Assembly (NCBI GenBank): GCA_016717335.1
Contig: JADKFS010000010.1
Span: forward strand, 275,177 to 339,176
DNA from: Candidatus Ribeiella danica
Lineage (GTDB): Bacteria > Chloroflexota > Chloroflexia > Chloroflexales > Roseiflexaceae
Direction: 5' to 3'
DNA: 64,000 bases
Of this stretch, positions 1 to 7,829 are shown piece by piece; position 1 is the first letter of the stretch, and every line of letters begins with the position of its first letter. Under the pieces are notes generated by a model. The model did no database searches. It was given only the letters and a program-made list of their open reading frames with translations, and was not told the DNA's origin. The translations under genes were made by a program, and so were the position numbers.

Positions 1-387
1 CGAGTAGGCCCGGAAGTACGACTGGCGCAGGCGATCCTGCTCCTGCGCGTAGCCGAGCGGATCGGCGAGCGGGCTGGGCGCCTTCGGCTGCGCCCCGAAC
101 GCGTGGATCTCCAGAAAGTCGACGTCGGCGATCGAGCCGCAGATGCCGGCCTCCCGCAGCCACTTCTCCCAGCACGCGAACACCAGCGGCAGCTCTTTCT
201 CCGGGTCCATCGACGTCACCGTGTCGAGGCCCAGGATGGCGGTGGCCGAGTGCCCGCCGGTCAGGCCCGAGAAGTAGATCTTCAGATCGCCGTCGGGCTG
301 GGTCTCGACGACGAGGTTCGAGAGCACCGGCGTCTCGCCCTCGTAGTAGTAGGTCACTTTCCCGCGCCGCTTGACCTTGAGTGCCAT
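1..387 (-). CDS. Hypothetical protein, C-terminus cut by window edge
   Basis: An open minus-strand frame runs from an ATG at 387 to the window edge and gives 129 residues without a stop. It begins MALKVKRRGKVTYYYEGE and contains several short beta-strand-like stretches (LSNLVVETQPDGDLKIYFSG) followed by a probably helical segment (ELPLVFACWEKWLREAG). The good codon pattern and the GGAG-like bases before the start (upstream complement reads GGAGATTGGT) support a real gene. I do not recognise the family; no signal peptide or membrane segment is visible in the part present. Its TetR neighbour lies beyond a 73 nt gap and is transcribed in the same direction. Confidence 0.6.
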   Translation of the reverse strand, partial: MALKVKRRGKVTYYYEGETPVLSNLVVETQPDGDLKIYFSGLTGGHSATAILGLDTVTSMDPEKELPLVFACWEKWLREAGICGSIADVDFLEIHAFGAQPKAPSPLADPLGYAQEQDRLRQSYFRAYS

Positions 388-460
388 ACCAATCTCCACT
401 ATCGCTCCGCGCCGGGCGCGGAGCCTCGCCGCAGACTCTACGACAACGCGCGTCACCCTG

Positions 461-1051
461 TCAAGGCGCCGCAGGCGGCACCCCGAGCGCCGCCAGCGCC
501 CCAGGCAGCGCCAGCTGCTGGTAGAAGGCGTCCATCTCCTCCGGCGAGTAGGGCATGTCGTGGTCCAGCCACCACTGCAGCAGCGTCAGCAGCGTGCCGG
601 CGAGCGCGTGCGCGGCGAGCGGCACCGGCACGCTCGGCGGCTGATTCGCGGCCAGCGCCGTCAGCTGCGCCTCGATCAGGCCGCTGAGGTGCGCGTGCCC
701 GCGCTTGAACAGCAGATCGATGCCGCGACCCCACAGCAGCGCCTTGTACAGCCGCTGGTGCTCGCGCACGTGCCGAAACAGCCCCAGGCTCGGGAGCGCG
801 GGCCCGTCGCCGCCCGTGCGCCTCGCGATTTGCTGGGTCAGGTGGTCGAGCATCCGCTCGAACTCGCTGACGAGCAGGTCCTCCTTGTCATGGTAGTGGG
901 TGTAGAAGGTCGAGCGGCCCACATTCGCGCGGTCCAGGATGTCCTGCACGCTGATCAGATCGTAGCGCCGCTCGACCAGCAGCGCGATCAGCGCCTCGCT
1001 CAGCAGCTGCCGGGTGCGCTGCGAGCGGCGATCCTCCTTGGCAGATTTCAT
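461..1051 (-). CDS. TetR/AcrR family transcriptional regulator
   Basis: 196 residues, the usual TetR length. The N-terminal DNA-binding domain (about residues 8-60) shows the family pattern: a first helix RTRQLLSEALIALL, then the helix-turn-helix ISVQDILDRANVGRSTFY and the diagnostic THYHDKEDLL. The C-terminal two thirds is a helical ligand-binding domain whose inducer cannot be predicted. The gene is divergent from the methyltransferase at 1218. The shared 166 nt intergenic region carries two copies of a GCTATCGAAC-containing palindrome, so autoregulation and control of the methyltransferase promoter are likely. The family assignment is firm; the target is inferred. Confidence 0.9.
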   Translation of the reverse strand: MKSAKEDRRSQRTRQLLSEALIALLVERRYDLISVQDILDRANVGRSTFYTHYHDKEDLLVSEFERMLDHLTQQIARRTGGDGPALPSLGLFRHVREHQRLYKALLWGRGIDLLFKRGHAHLSGLIEAQLTALAANQPPSVPVPLAAHALAGTLLTLLQWWLDHDMPYSPEEMDAFYQQLALPGALAALGVPPAAP

Positions 1052-1086
1052 GACCTCGCCTCATCTCCGCACATGAGCGGCAGTTT

Positions 1087-1100
1087 GTTCGCTATCGAAC
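1087..1100. promoter_or_regulatory. Putative TetR operator, site 1
   Basis: GTTCG-CTAT-CGAAC is a perfect 5 bp inverted repeat around a 4 bp centre, 36 bp upstream of the TetR start. The same ten bases GCTATCGAAC recur at site 2 (1147-1162), which overlaps the start of the divergent methyltransferase promoter. Two copies of one palindrome in a TetR divergent intergenic region is the standard arrangement for an autoregulated repressor. Binding is inferred. Confidence 0.5.
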
Positions 1101-1119
1101 GTTCCGGCGCGATTGGCTG

Positions 1120-1147
1120 TTGACCCAAGCGCGCGCTGCGTGTATGC
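1120..1147 (+). promoter_or_regulatory. Sigma70-like promoter for the methyltransferase
   Basis: TTGACC (1120-1125) and TATGCT (1142-1147) are separated by 16 bp and lie 71 bp upstream of the chosen methyltransferase start. Operator site 2 begins at the last base of the -10 hexamer, so a bound repressor would block transcription initiation. Confidence 0.55.
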
Positions 1148-1162
1148 TTGCTATCGAACAAG
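1147..1162. promoter_or_regulatory. Putative TetR operator, site 2
   Basis: CTTG-CTATCGAA-CAAG has 4 bp outer arms and contains the decamer GCTATCGAAC shared with site 1. It overlaps the -10 box and probable +1 of the promoter at 1120-1147. Confidence 0.5.
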
Positions 1163-1217
1163 CTGTATGGTACCGGACACGATGTTCGTTAACTATACCA
1201 CATATGGAGGCGCTGGC

Positions 1218-1916
1218 ATGAATCACGAGACGGACGATCGATCGGCGGGTCGGCAGCATCGCCACGGGTGGCACGAAGGGAGCGCGGGTGCGCCCGCGAC
1301 GCGCGGCCGCACGATCGAGTGGGCCTGGGCGTACGATGCGCTGGTCAACACGCTGACGCTGGGGCGCGCGACGGCGCTGCGCACCGCCACGGCCGATCTG
1401 GCGCAGGTCGGCCCCGGCGACGCCGTGCTGGACGTGGGCTGTGGCACCGGCGACCTGACGCTGGCCATCCAGCGGCGAGTTGGGCCCGCGGGCCGCGTGT
1501 GCGGGATCGACGCGTCGGCGCCGATGATCGAGCAGGCGCGCCGCAAGGCAGTCCAGCGGGGCGCCGCGGTCGATTTCCAGGTCGGCTACATCGAGCGGCT
1601 GGCCTTCCCGGACGCGTCCTTCGACGTGGTGGTCAGCAGCCTGATGTGGCATCACCTGCCGACGGACCTGCAGGCCGAGGCGCTCGCCGAGCTGCGCCGC
1701 GTGCTCAGGCCGGGCGGGCGCCTCCTGATCGTGGATTTCCGGCACCCGACATCGCTGCTCGGCCACGTCGGGCTGGTGATGTCCGGCCACGGCTCTTCGC
1801 GCGTCGGCGTGCAGGATGTGCGATCGCAGCTGGCCGCGCATGGGTTCCGCGACGTCGAGCAGGGCAAGATCTGGCTGCCCCTGCTCGGCTTCACCCGCGG
1901 GCGGGCCGCGGCCTGA
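1218..1916 (+). CDS. Class I SAM-dependent methyltransferase
   Basis: 232 residues from ATG 1218, chosen because GGAGG (1206-1210) lies 7 nt upstream; upstream in-frame starts would place promoter and operator inside the gene. The Rossmann motif I VLDVGCGTGDL is at about residues 70-80, motif II acidic GIDAS follows, then FDVVVSSLMWHHL (post-motif I/II) and LRRVLRPGGRLLIVDF (motif III-like). This is the Methyltransf_11/UbiE-like pattern, and the length fits small-molecule or lipid methyltransferases. The product probably methylates a xenobiotic or lipid under TetR control, but the substrate cannot be read from sequence. Confidence 0.85.
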   Translation: MNHETDDRSAGRQHRHGWHEGSAGAPATRGRTIEWAWAYDALVNTLTLGRATALRTATADLAQVGPGDAVLDVGCGTGDLTLAIQRRVGPAGRVCGIDASAPMIEQARRKAVQRGAAVDFQVGYIERLAFPDASFDVVVSSLMWHHLPTDLQAEALAELRRVLRPGGRLLIVDFRHPTSLLGHVGLVMSGHGSSRVGVQDVRSQLAAHGFRDVEQGKIWLPLLGFTRGRAAA

Positions 1917-2068
1917 AGGCGAGACACCGCCCAGGCGGCTGAGCGGCGAGCCGGCGTGTCATGCGACGCGCCGGCTCGTCTGATCTGCCTGTAACGCCAG
2001 CGCGGCTGCCGAGACAGAGTAGCAGACACATTCGATGGCCGAACGGCCGCAAGAAAGGAAGGCACCGC

Positions 2069-2551
2069 ATGGCTATGGCGCTCTACGGGCTGTACAGCGA
2101 TGAGCAGATGGCGAAGGAGATTGAGGCGAAGCTGGTCGCCGCAGGCGTGAAGCGGCGCGGGATTCAGATACTGACGCTGCCGGCCAACGAGATCGAGCAC
2201 GGGCAGATCGGCAGCTTCGCCGAGGGCAGCGCCCACATGCACGACTCCGCGCGCGACCACGTCGGCAGCTTCGCCGAGGGCGACAGCCACATGCACGACG
2301 CCGCGCGCGACCACGTCGGCAGCTTCGCCGAGGGCGACAGCCACATGCACGACGCCGCGCGCGACCACGTCGGCAGCTTCGCGTCGCACCTGCACGCCGA
2401 CGACATGCTGCGCGACCTGATCGCGGCCGGGATGTCGAGCGACGACGCGCAGGCGTGCGTGATGCGGATGATGGATGGCGGCGCGCTGCTGCTGGTGCGG
2501 CCCGGCGCCGATCGCATGGACGAGGCGACAGCTATCCTGCGCTCGGCGTAG
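2069..2551 (+). CDS. Hypothetical protein with internal 18-residue tandem repeats
   Basis: 160 residues from ATG 2069, preceded by AAGGAAGG at 2056-2063. The N-terminal ~45 residues (ALYGLYSDEQMAKEIEAKLV...) resemble the alpha/beta start of general-stress-protein-17M-like or heat-induced stress domains: a short beta strand, then an amphipathic helix. Residues ~46-105 are three near-identical 18-residue repeats containing GSFAEGDSHMHDAARDH, rich in His and Asp. The C-terminal part (MLRDLIAAGMSSDDAQACVMRMM..., then GALLLVRP) looks like the rest of the same domain, so the repeats sit as an insertion in a loop. The His/Asp content suggests metal binding, which is inference only. A GC hairpin follows the stop. 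Confidence 0.7.
   Translation: MAMALYGLYSDEQMAKEIEAKLVAAGVKRRGIQILTLPANEIEHGQIGSFAEGSAHMHDSARDHVGSFAEGDSHMHDAARDHVGSFAEGDSHMHDAARDHVGSFASHLHADDMLRDLIAAGMSSDDAQACVMRMMDGGALLLVRPGADRMDEATAILRSA
2206..2385 (+). repeat. 54 bp coding tandem repeat, 3.3 copies
   Basis: Units at 2206-2259, 2260-2313 and 2314-2367 plus an 18 bp partial copy. Units 2 and 3 are essentially identical in DNA, which indicates recent duplication or slippage rather than selection on amino acids alone. The period is a multiple of three, so copy number can change without a frameshift. Confidence 0.9.
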
Positions 2552-2588
2552 TGGCTCGCCTCGGTAGGCTGTTTGCCCTCACCCCCTA

Positions 2589-2615
2589 CCCCCTCTCCCG
2601 TTCTGGGAGAGGGGG
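2589..2615 (+). terminator. CCCCCTCTCCC hairpin, probable terminator (family copy 1)
   Basis: A perfect 11 bp stem CCCCCTCTCCC / GGGAGAGGGGG with loop GTTCT lies 38 bp after the stop at 2551, followed by a weakly T-rich TATTCTTG. Close relatives occur at 31622-31648 and 35852-35877, both between convergent genes. The position of all three at gene ends supports a termination role. Confidence 0.5.
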
Positions 2616-2846
2616 TATTCTTGCTGGCACCAGCAGTGGGGTGATTGGGTGCGGCCGCCCCAGGGCGGCAAACTTCATTCCAAAGACCGATCTCGCTCGC
2701 CTCGAAGTCGACGCCGGATAATGCTACAATAGCAGGCGCAACACTCCTTCGACACAGCTGCGATCAGCGCCGGGCTTGAGCGATCGACGATCGCCGGCAA
2801 GCCCCGCGCGAGCGTTCGGCTATTTCGCCGTCCGGAGAGAGAGGCT

Positions 2847-4391
2847 ATGCCCACACCTGCTGCTCCAGCGCCGCCGATCCACCGCGCCCCCGACGACGTC
2901 GTGCTGGCCGCGCGCGGCGAGCGGCTCAACCGCGCGCTGACGCGCGTGAGCGATGCCCCGCTGCGCGCGGGCAACGACCTCCACCTGCTGCGCAACGGAC
3001 CCGAGACCTACGAAGACTGGCTGGCGGCAATCGGGCGCGCGCAGCGCTGGGTCCACCTCGAAAACTACATCTTCAAGTCCGACGGCATCGGCATGCGCTT
3101 CGCGGCGGCGCTGGCCGAGCGCGCGGCGGCCGGCGTGCAGGTGCGGGTGCTCTACGACTGGTTCGGCTCGCTCGACGTGCCCGGCTGGTTCTGGCGCAAG
3201 CTCCGGCAGGACGGCGTCGACGTGCGGGCGTTCAACCCGCTCAGCATCGGCGCGCCGCTGGCGGTCGTCCACCGCGACCACCGCAAGCTGCTCGCCGTCG
3301 ACGGGGTCTACGCATCCGTCGGCGGGGTCTGCATCGCCGACCCCTGGCTGGACCGCTCGCCGGTGACGGGGCTGCCCTACCGCGACACGGCGGTGCGGGT
3401 GCGCGGGCCGGCGGTGCTCGATCTCGAGCGGGCCTTCGCCAGCGTCTGGGCGCGCGCGGGGTCGCCGCTGCCGGCCGAGGAGCTGCCCAGCCACGCGGAG
3501 GCGTCAGGCGGCGATGTGGCGGCGCGCGTGATCATCCAGGAGCCCGACCGGATGCGCATGCTGCGGGTGCTGCAGGTGCTGCTGGCCGCCGCCGAGCGGC
3601 GCGTCTGGATCGCGGACGCCTACTTTCTGGCGGCGCCGATCCTGCGCGAGGCGCTGATCGCGGCGGCGCGCGACGGCGTGGACGTGCGCATCCTGCTGCC
3701 GGCCACCAACGACCTGCCGCTGGTCGGCGCGCTCTCGCGCTACGGCTACCAGCCGCTGATCGAGGCGGGGGTGCGGATCTGGGAGTACGCCGGCCTGATG
3801 ATGCACGCCAAGACCACCGTGGCCGACGGCTGGTGGTCGCGGATCGGCTCGACCAACCTGAATGTCACCGGGCTGCAGACAAACTGGGAGATCGACTTGG
3901 TCGCGGAAGATCGGCCGTTCGGCGCGGCGATGGAGGCCATGTACGAGGAGGACCTGTCCAACGCGCGCGAGATCCGCCTAAGCGGCGCGCGGCGCCTGCG
4001 GCCGCGCCCGGTGCGGCCGGAGAGCCGGGCCGAGCGCCAGGCTCGTCGCCACCGCTCGGCCGGCAGCGACCGGGCCGGGGTCACGGCGGCGCGGTTCGGC
4101 GCGGCGATCCAGGTCGCCGGCAGCGAGACGCTGCAGCGCCACGATCGCACGATCGGCGCTGCGATCGGCGCGACGCTGCTGGCGGTGGCGCTGGTGGTGG
4201 CGCGCTTCCCGCGCCTGCTGGCCTGGCCCTTCGCTGCGATCGGCGGCCTGCTGGGCGGCATCGGCCTGGTGCGGGCGATGCGGCCACCCGGGCCGCTGCA
4301 GCAGCCGGCGATCCGCAAGCGCGCCGGTTGGGCCCGGACGCCAGCCCGGCGCCTGACGCGGCGCGGGCAGCACCTTCGGAAGCGTGGCTGA
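2847..4391 (+). CDS. Phospholipase D-family cardiolipin synthase
   Basis: 514 residues with two PLD/HKD motifs. The first is HRK at residues 145-147 followed by LLAVDGVYASVGG. The second is HAK at residues 320-322 followed by TTVADGWWSRIGSTNLN. Two phosphatidyl-transfer half-sites in one chain is the hallmark of bacterial cardiolipin synthases, which condense phosphatidylglycerol with another phospholipid. Unlike ClsA the protein has no N-terminal membrane segments; instead two hydrophobic segments lie near residues 436-475 (IGATLLAVALVVARFP and WPFAAIGGLLGGIGLV) after a basic linker, so membrane anchoring is C-terminal. The start has GAGAGAGG just upstream. A GC-rich composite repeat begins immediately after the stop. 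Confidence 0.88.
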   Translation: MPTPAAPAPPIHRAPDDVVLAARGERLNRALTRVSDAPLRAGNDLHLLRNGPETYEDWLAAIGRAQRWVHLENYIFKSDGIGMRFAAALAERAAAGVQVRVLYDWFGSLDVPGWFWRKLRQDGVDVRAFNPLSIGAPLAVVHRDHRKLLAVDGVYASVGGVCIADPWLDRSPVTGLPYRDTAVRVRGPAVLDLERAFASVWARAGSPLPAEELPSHAEASGGDVAARVIIQEPDRMRMLRVLQVLLAAAERRVWIADAYFLAAPILREALIAAARDGVDVRILLPATNDLPLVGALSRYGYQPLIEAGVRIWEYAGLMMHAKTTVADGWWSRIGSTNLNVTGLQTNWEIDLVAEDRPFGAAMEAMYEEDLSNAREIRLSGARRLRPRPVRPESRAERQARRHRSAGSDRAGVTAARFGAAIQVAGSETLQRHDRTIGAAIGATLLAVALVVARFPRLLAWPFAAIGGLLGGIGLVRAMRPPGPLQQPAIRKRAGWARTPARRLTRRGQHLRKRG

Positions 4392-4915
4392 CTCGGGGCG
4401 CTGCGCCCCCGATCCCCCGCCAGGAGATTTTCCGGGGCGCTGCGCCCCCGGCCGCCGGCACCCAGTGGGTACCCGGGGAACCCGCGCCGGTTGGTGTGGC
4501 GGCCAGCTCTTTTCCGGGGCGCTGCGCCCCCGGCCCCCCGGCACCCAGCGGGGAGCTGGGGAACCCTCGCCGGTTCCCCCAGCCCCCCTCCGGCAAATGA
4601 TGCTGCCTCAGATTCTCCGTCTGTAGCTCATGCCCATCAACATTTCCTGAGCGGCAGGACGCAACACGATGAGTATGGATGTGGGCGCTCAGGCGGGTTG
4701 CCGCCCACCGTGCGTGGATTCAGCCAGGCATGCGCGCCAAGCATTCGGCAAGAGGCAGCATCATTTTGGGGTCCAGGGGCGCAAGCCCCGGGAGGGGGGC
4801 GGCGGGGGTGGCGATCCACCCTCGCCCGCGGGGGCATGGGGGGCGCGCAGCCCCCCGCAGGATTTGGGGTAACCGACACCTGCGGGGGCACGGGGGCGCG
4901 CAGCACCCGACAGGG
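4392..4915 (+). repeat. Composite GC-rich repeat, copy 1 (plus orientation)
   Basis: Non-coding stretch built from modules also found at 7200-7829, 9838-10250, 26560-27170 and 38308-38660. A head of CGGGGCGCTGCGCCCCCGG palindromes (three copies here) leads to CCTCCGGCAAATGATGC, then a core with CATGCCC, GCGTGGATTCAGCC and GGCATGCGCGCC, then GCATCATTTTGGGGTCCAGG, then a tail of G/C runs with GGGGGCGCGCAGCCCCC palindromes. In this copy the core is bounded by a perfect 14 bp inverted repeat, AATGATGCTGCCTC near 4598 and GAGGCAGCATCATT near 4755. Long open frames across it are compositional artefacts. Confidence 0.85.
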
Positions 4916-7108
4916 CTACTCGACGATCAGGCGCATGTCGCCGGACTGGCGCAGGATTGCGACGGCGGTGCGCACGCCGGACTGCTCCCAGCGCAGGTCG
5001 ATCACGGCGTCGGCCAGCCGCAGGCCGTGGATCTCGACCCACGGCAGCCAGTCCGGCAGGTGCGGGCGCACGATCCGCAAGGTGCGGCTCGCGGCGTCCG
5101 GCTCGAGTCCCAGCAGCCCCCACAGCAGGCTGGGCAGGGCCCCCGCCGCCCAGGCCTGCGGGCTGCAGGCGAGCGGGTACTGCACCGGCGCCGGGAAATC
5201 GCGCCGGTCGTAGCCGGCGAAGACCTCGGGCAGCCGGCTGTCGGGGAAGTGCACCGCCGCCTCGCACAGCGCCGTGAAGACCTGGGCGACCTCCGCGTCG
5301 AAGCCGTAGCGCTTCAGCCCGATCCCGATCAGCGCATTGTCGTGCGGCCAGATCGCGCCGACCTGGTAGTCGATCGGGTTGTAGGCCCGCTCGGCGGCCG
5401 AGAGCGTGCGGATGCCCCAGCCGCTCCACATGTGCGGCCCCATCAGCGCGTCGCGCACATGGCCGGCTCGCTCGGGCGGCACGACCCCCGACCACAGCGC
5501 CTGGCCGGCGTTGGAGGCGACCGCCTCGACCTGACGCTGCTCCGCGCCCTCGAGCGCGAGCGCGTAGGTCTGGCGGCCGGGCATCCAGAAGGCCGCGTCG
5601 AAGCGGCGCTGCAGCGCATCGGCCGCCTGCTCCAGCTCGGCCGCGCGCTGCGGATCGCCCGACCGCCGGTACGCGCCGGCCAGCAGGCGCTGCGCGCGAT
5701 AGAGGTAGCCCTGGACCTCGACCAGCGCGATCGGCGACTCGGCCAGCGACCCGTCGCGCCGCACGATGCTGTTGCCGGAGTCCTTCCAGCCCTGGTTGCT
5801 GAGCCCCTTGCCGGCCTTGCGCTGGTACTCGATAAACCCGTCGCCGTCCTGGTCGCCGTAGCGCGCGATCCAGCCGAGCGCGGCGTCGACGTTCGGCCGC
5901 AGGTGCTCCAGCAGGGCGCGGTCGTCGGTCCAGCGCAGGTACTCGCCGAGCAGCACCAGCCAGAGCAGCGTCGCGTCGATCGTGCCGTAGTAGGGCGTGA
6001 ACGGCACCTCGCGCAGGTTGGCCTGCTCGCCGATGCGCAGCTCGTGCAGGATCTTGCCGGGCTCCTCGTCGCGCTCGGGCCGCTCCCGGCTGCCCTGGTA
6101 GCTCGCCAGCACGTGCAGCGTGGCGGCGGCGATGCGCGGCTCGTACGGCAGCATCTGCAGCGCGGTGATGCAGCTGTCGCGGCCGAACAGCGCCACGAAC
6201 CAGGGGATGCCGGCGGCGAAGAACAGGTCGCTCCGCTGCAGAGTCGTCAGCATCTGCAGGTCGTCGAAGGCGCGGTCGAGCAGGCGGCCGAGCTGCGCGT
6301 CTCCGACCCGGACAGTGGTCGTGCCGATCTTCTGCTTGCCGCGCTCGGCGCGCTCGTGCCAGGGCGCGTCGGCGTGGATCGGGCTGTGCTCGCTGCGGCG
6401 GCGGTGGTCGTCGGCGGGCTGCTGGTCGGCCACGCGGATGGTGCAGCTGAGCGTCACGGCCGCCTGCGGCGCAAGCTCCAGCCGGTAGGTCGCGGCCCCA
6501 TCGCCGAACGAGTCGGGCGGCGGGTCCAGCTCGACCGTCGTAGTTCGCAGGTGGCGGTCGGCGCCGTCGTAGCGCAGCGCCAGGGTGCCGGCGGCGAAGG
6601 CCGGCTGGTGAAGCGTGCCGCGCTGCTGCGGCGGGCTGCCGCGGATAGTGAAGATATCCTCGAACTCGGCCGCGAAGCCGAGCGCGATCGTCGTCGCGAT
6701 CGGGGCGGGCGTGACGTTGCGAACCTCGATCTGCTGGCTCAAGCAGTCGGTGACGACCAGCGTGCGGGTGATCGCCAGCGACTGCTTGTACAGCATCGGC
6801 CCATCCTCGCGCGGCAGGTCGGGGTTGCTGAGCACGCAGCGGATGCGGTTGATCTCCTCGGCGGCGGCGTACAGCATCACCGGCCGCACGCCGTCGACCG
6901 ACAGCGAGGACTGGCAGAGAAAGCGGCAGTCGTGGAAGTACAGCCCGTAGACGTGCTCGCCGGCCGACACGTTCCCATCCATCTCGGTCAGCAGAAACAG
7001 GTTGCCCTGCTTGATCGTCAGCGCCGAGGTCAGCGCGGGGGTCTTCGGGTTGTGCGGCGGCACGAAGCGCGAGAGCGTGCTCCCGCCGGTTGGCTGTGGC
7101 TCTGGCAT
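4916..7108 (-). CDS. Amylo-alpha-1,6-glucosidase (glycogen debranching-type)
   Basis: 730 residues from ATG 7108, chosen because the complement reads CTGGAG 8 nt upstream; longer frames run into the repeat at 7200. The N-terminal ~270 residues form the beta-sandwich domain of bacterial debranching enzymes (LTIKQGNLFLLTEMDGNV, GLYFHDCRFL). The C-terminal (alpha/alpha)6 catalytic barrel carries GIPWFVALFGRDSCITALQ, PYYGTIDATLLWLVLL, YQRKAGKGLSNQGWKDS and GAIWPHDNALI, the GH13-unrelated GDE_C/MGH1-like signature with its catalytic acidic residues. It probably trims alpha-1,6 branches or acts on trehalose/glucosylglycerate-like sugars. It lies between two composite repeats and no sugar operon partner is adjacent. 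Confidence 0.85.
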   Translation of the reverse strand: MPEPQPTGGSTLSRFVPPHNPKTPALTSALTIKQGNLFLLTEMDGNVSAGEHVYGLYFHDCRFLCQSSLSVDGVRPVMLYAAAEEINRIRCVLSNPDLPREDGPMLYKQSLAITRTLVVTDCLSQQIEVRNVTPAPIATTIALGFAAEFEDIFTIRGSPPQQRGTLHQPAFAAGTLALRYDGADRHLRTTTVELDPPPDSFGDGAATYRLELAPQAAVTLSCTIRVADQQPADDHRRRSEHSPIHADAPWHERAERGKQKIGTTTVRVGDAQLGRLLDRAFDDLQMLTTLQRSDLFFAAGIPWFVALFGRDSCITALQMLPYEPRIAAATLHVLASYQGSRERPERDEEPGKILHELRIGEQANLREVPFTPYYGTIDATLLWLVLLGEYLRWTDDRALLEHLRPNVDAALGWIARYGDQDGDGFIEYQRKAGKGLSNQGWKDSGNSIVRRDGSLAESPIALVEVQGYLYRAQRLLAGAYRRSGDPQRAAELEQAADALQRRFDAAFWMPGRQTYALALEGAEQRQVEAVASNAGQALWSGVVPPERAGHVRDALMGPHMWSGWGIRTLSAAERAYNPIDYQVGAIWPHDNALIGIGLKRYGFDAEVAQVFTALCEAAVHFPDSRLPEVFAGYDRRDFPAPVQYPLACSPQAWAAGALPSLLWGLLGLEPDAASRTLRIVRPHLPDWLPWVEIHGLRLADAVIDLRWEQSGVRTAVAILRQSGDMRLIVE

Positions 7109-7199
7109 GGCGATCTCCAGCTCGCGGCGACGCCGGGCCGCGCGACGCAGGCGGCCGGCGTGGAGCATGTTGCAAGTGGCATACCAGGCGCTGCGCGCG

Positions 7200-7829
7200 G
7201 CTTGCTCGGGGGCGCTGCGCCCCCGGCCCCCCGCCCGGGGAACCCGCGCCGGTTCAAGCGGCCTCCGGCCAGGTGTTTTTTCCGGGGCGGCCCCGGTCAC
7301 CTTGTCACCTGGTCACCTTGTCATCTTTTCTCCGGGGCGCTGCGCCCCCGGCCCCCCGGCACCCAAAGGGTACCCGGGGAACCCACGCCGGTTCAGGCGG
7401 CCTCCGGCCAGGTGTTTTTTCCGGGGCGGCCCCGGTCGCCTTGTCACCTGGTCACCTTGTCATCTTTTCTCCGGGGCGCTGCGCCCCCGGCCCCCCGCCC
7501 GGGGGAACCCGCGCCGGTTCCCCCGGCCCCCCTCCGGCACATGATGCCATCTCAGCTGCACTGCTGGTTGCGCATGCCTAGCAACATTCCTTGGAGGCGA
7601 GTTGCAACCCGCCGCGCGTGGATTCAGCCGGGCATGCGCGCCAAGCACTGGAAGCGAGACGAGTTTATTTTGGGGTCCAGGGGCACACGCCCCGGCCGGG
7701 GGGCGGCGGGGGTGGCGGCCCACCCCCGCCCGCGGGGGCACGGGGGCGCGCAGCCCCCGCAAGCCGTGTGGGTTGCACCCGCGGGAGGCACGGGGGGCGC
7801 GCAGCCCCCAGGGCTCGCGCAGCGAGAAG
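7200..7829 (+). repeat. Composite GC-rich repeat, copy 2 (plus orientation, three heads)
   Basis: Three successive head modules (CGGGGCGCTGCGCCCCCGGCC at about 7210, 7336 and 7471) alternate with CTTGTCACCTGGTCAC octamer-like runs (7300-7330, 7436-7466). They are followed by CCTCCGGCACATGATGCC, the core GCGCATGCC ... GGCATGCGC (a perfect 9 bp inverted repeat), TTTTGGGGTCCAGGGGC and a long G/C tail. Duplication of the roughly 130 bp head unit shows that copies grow by tandem amplification. The region overlaps no recognisable gene. Confidence 0.85.
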
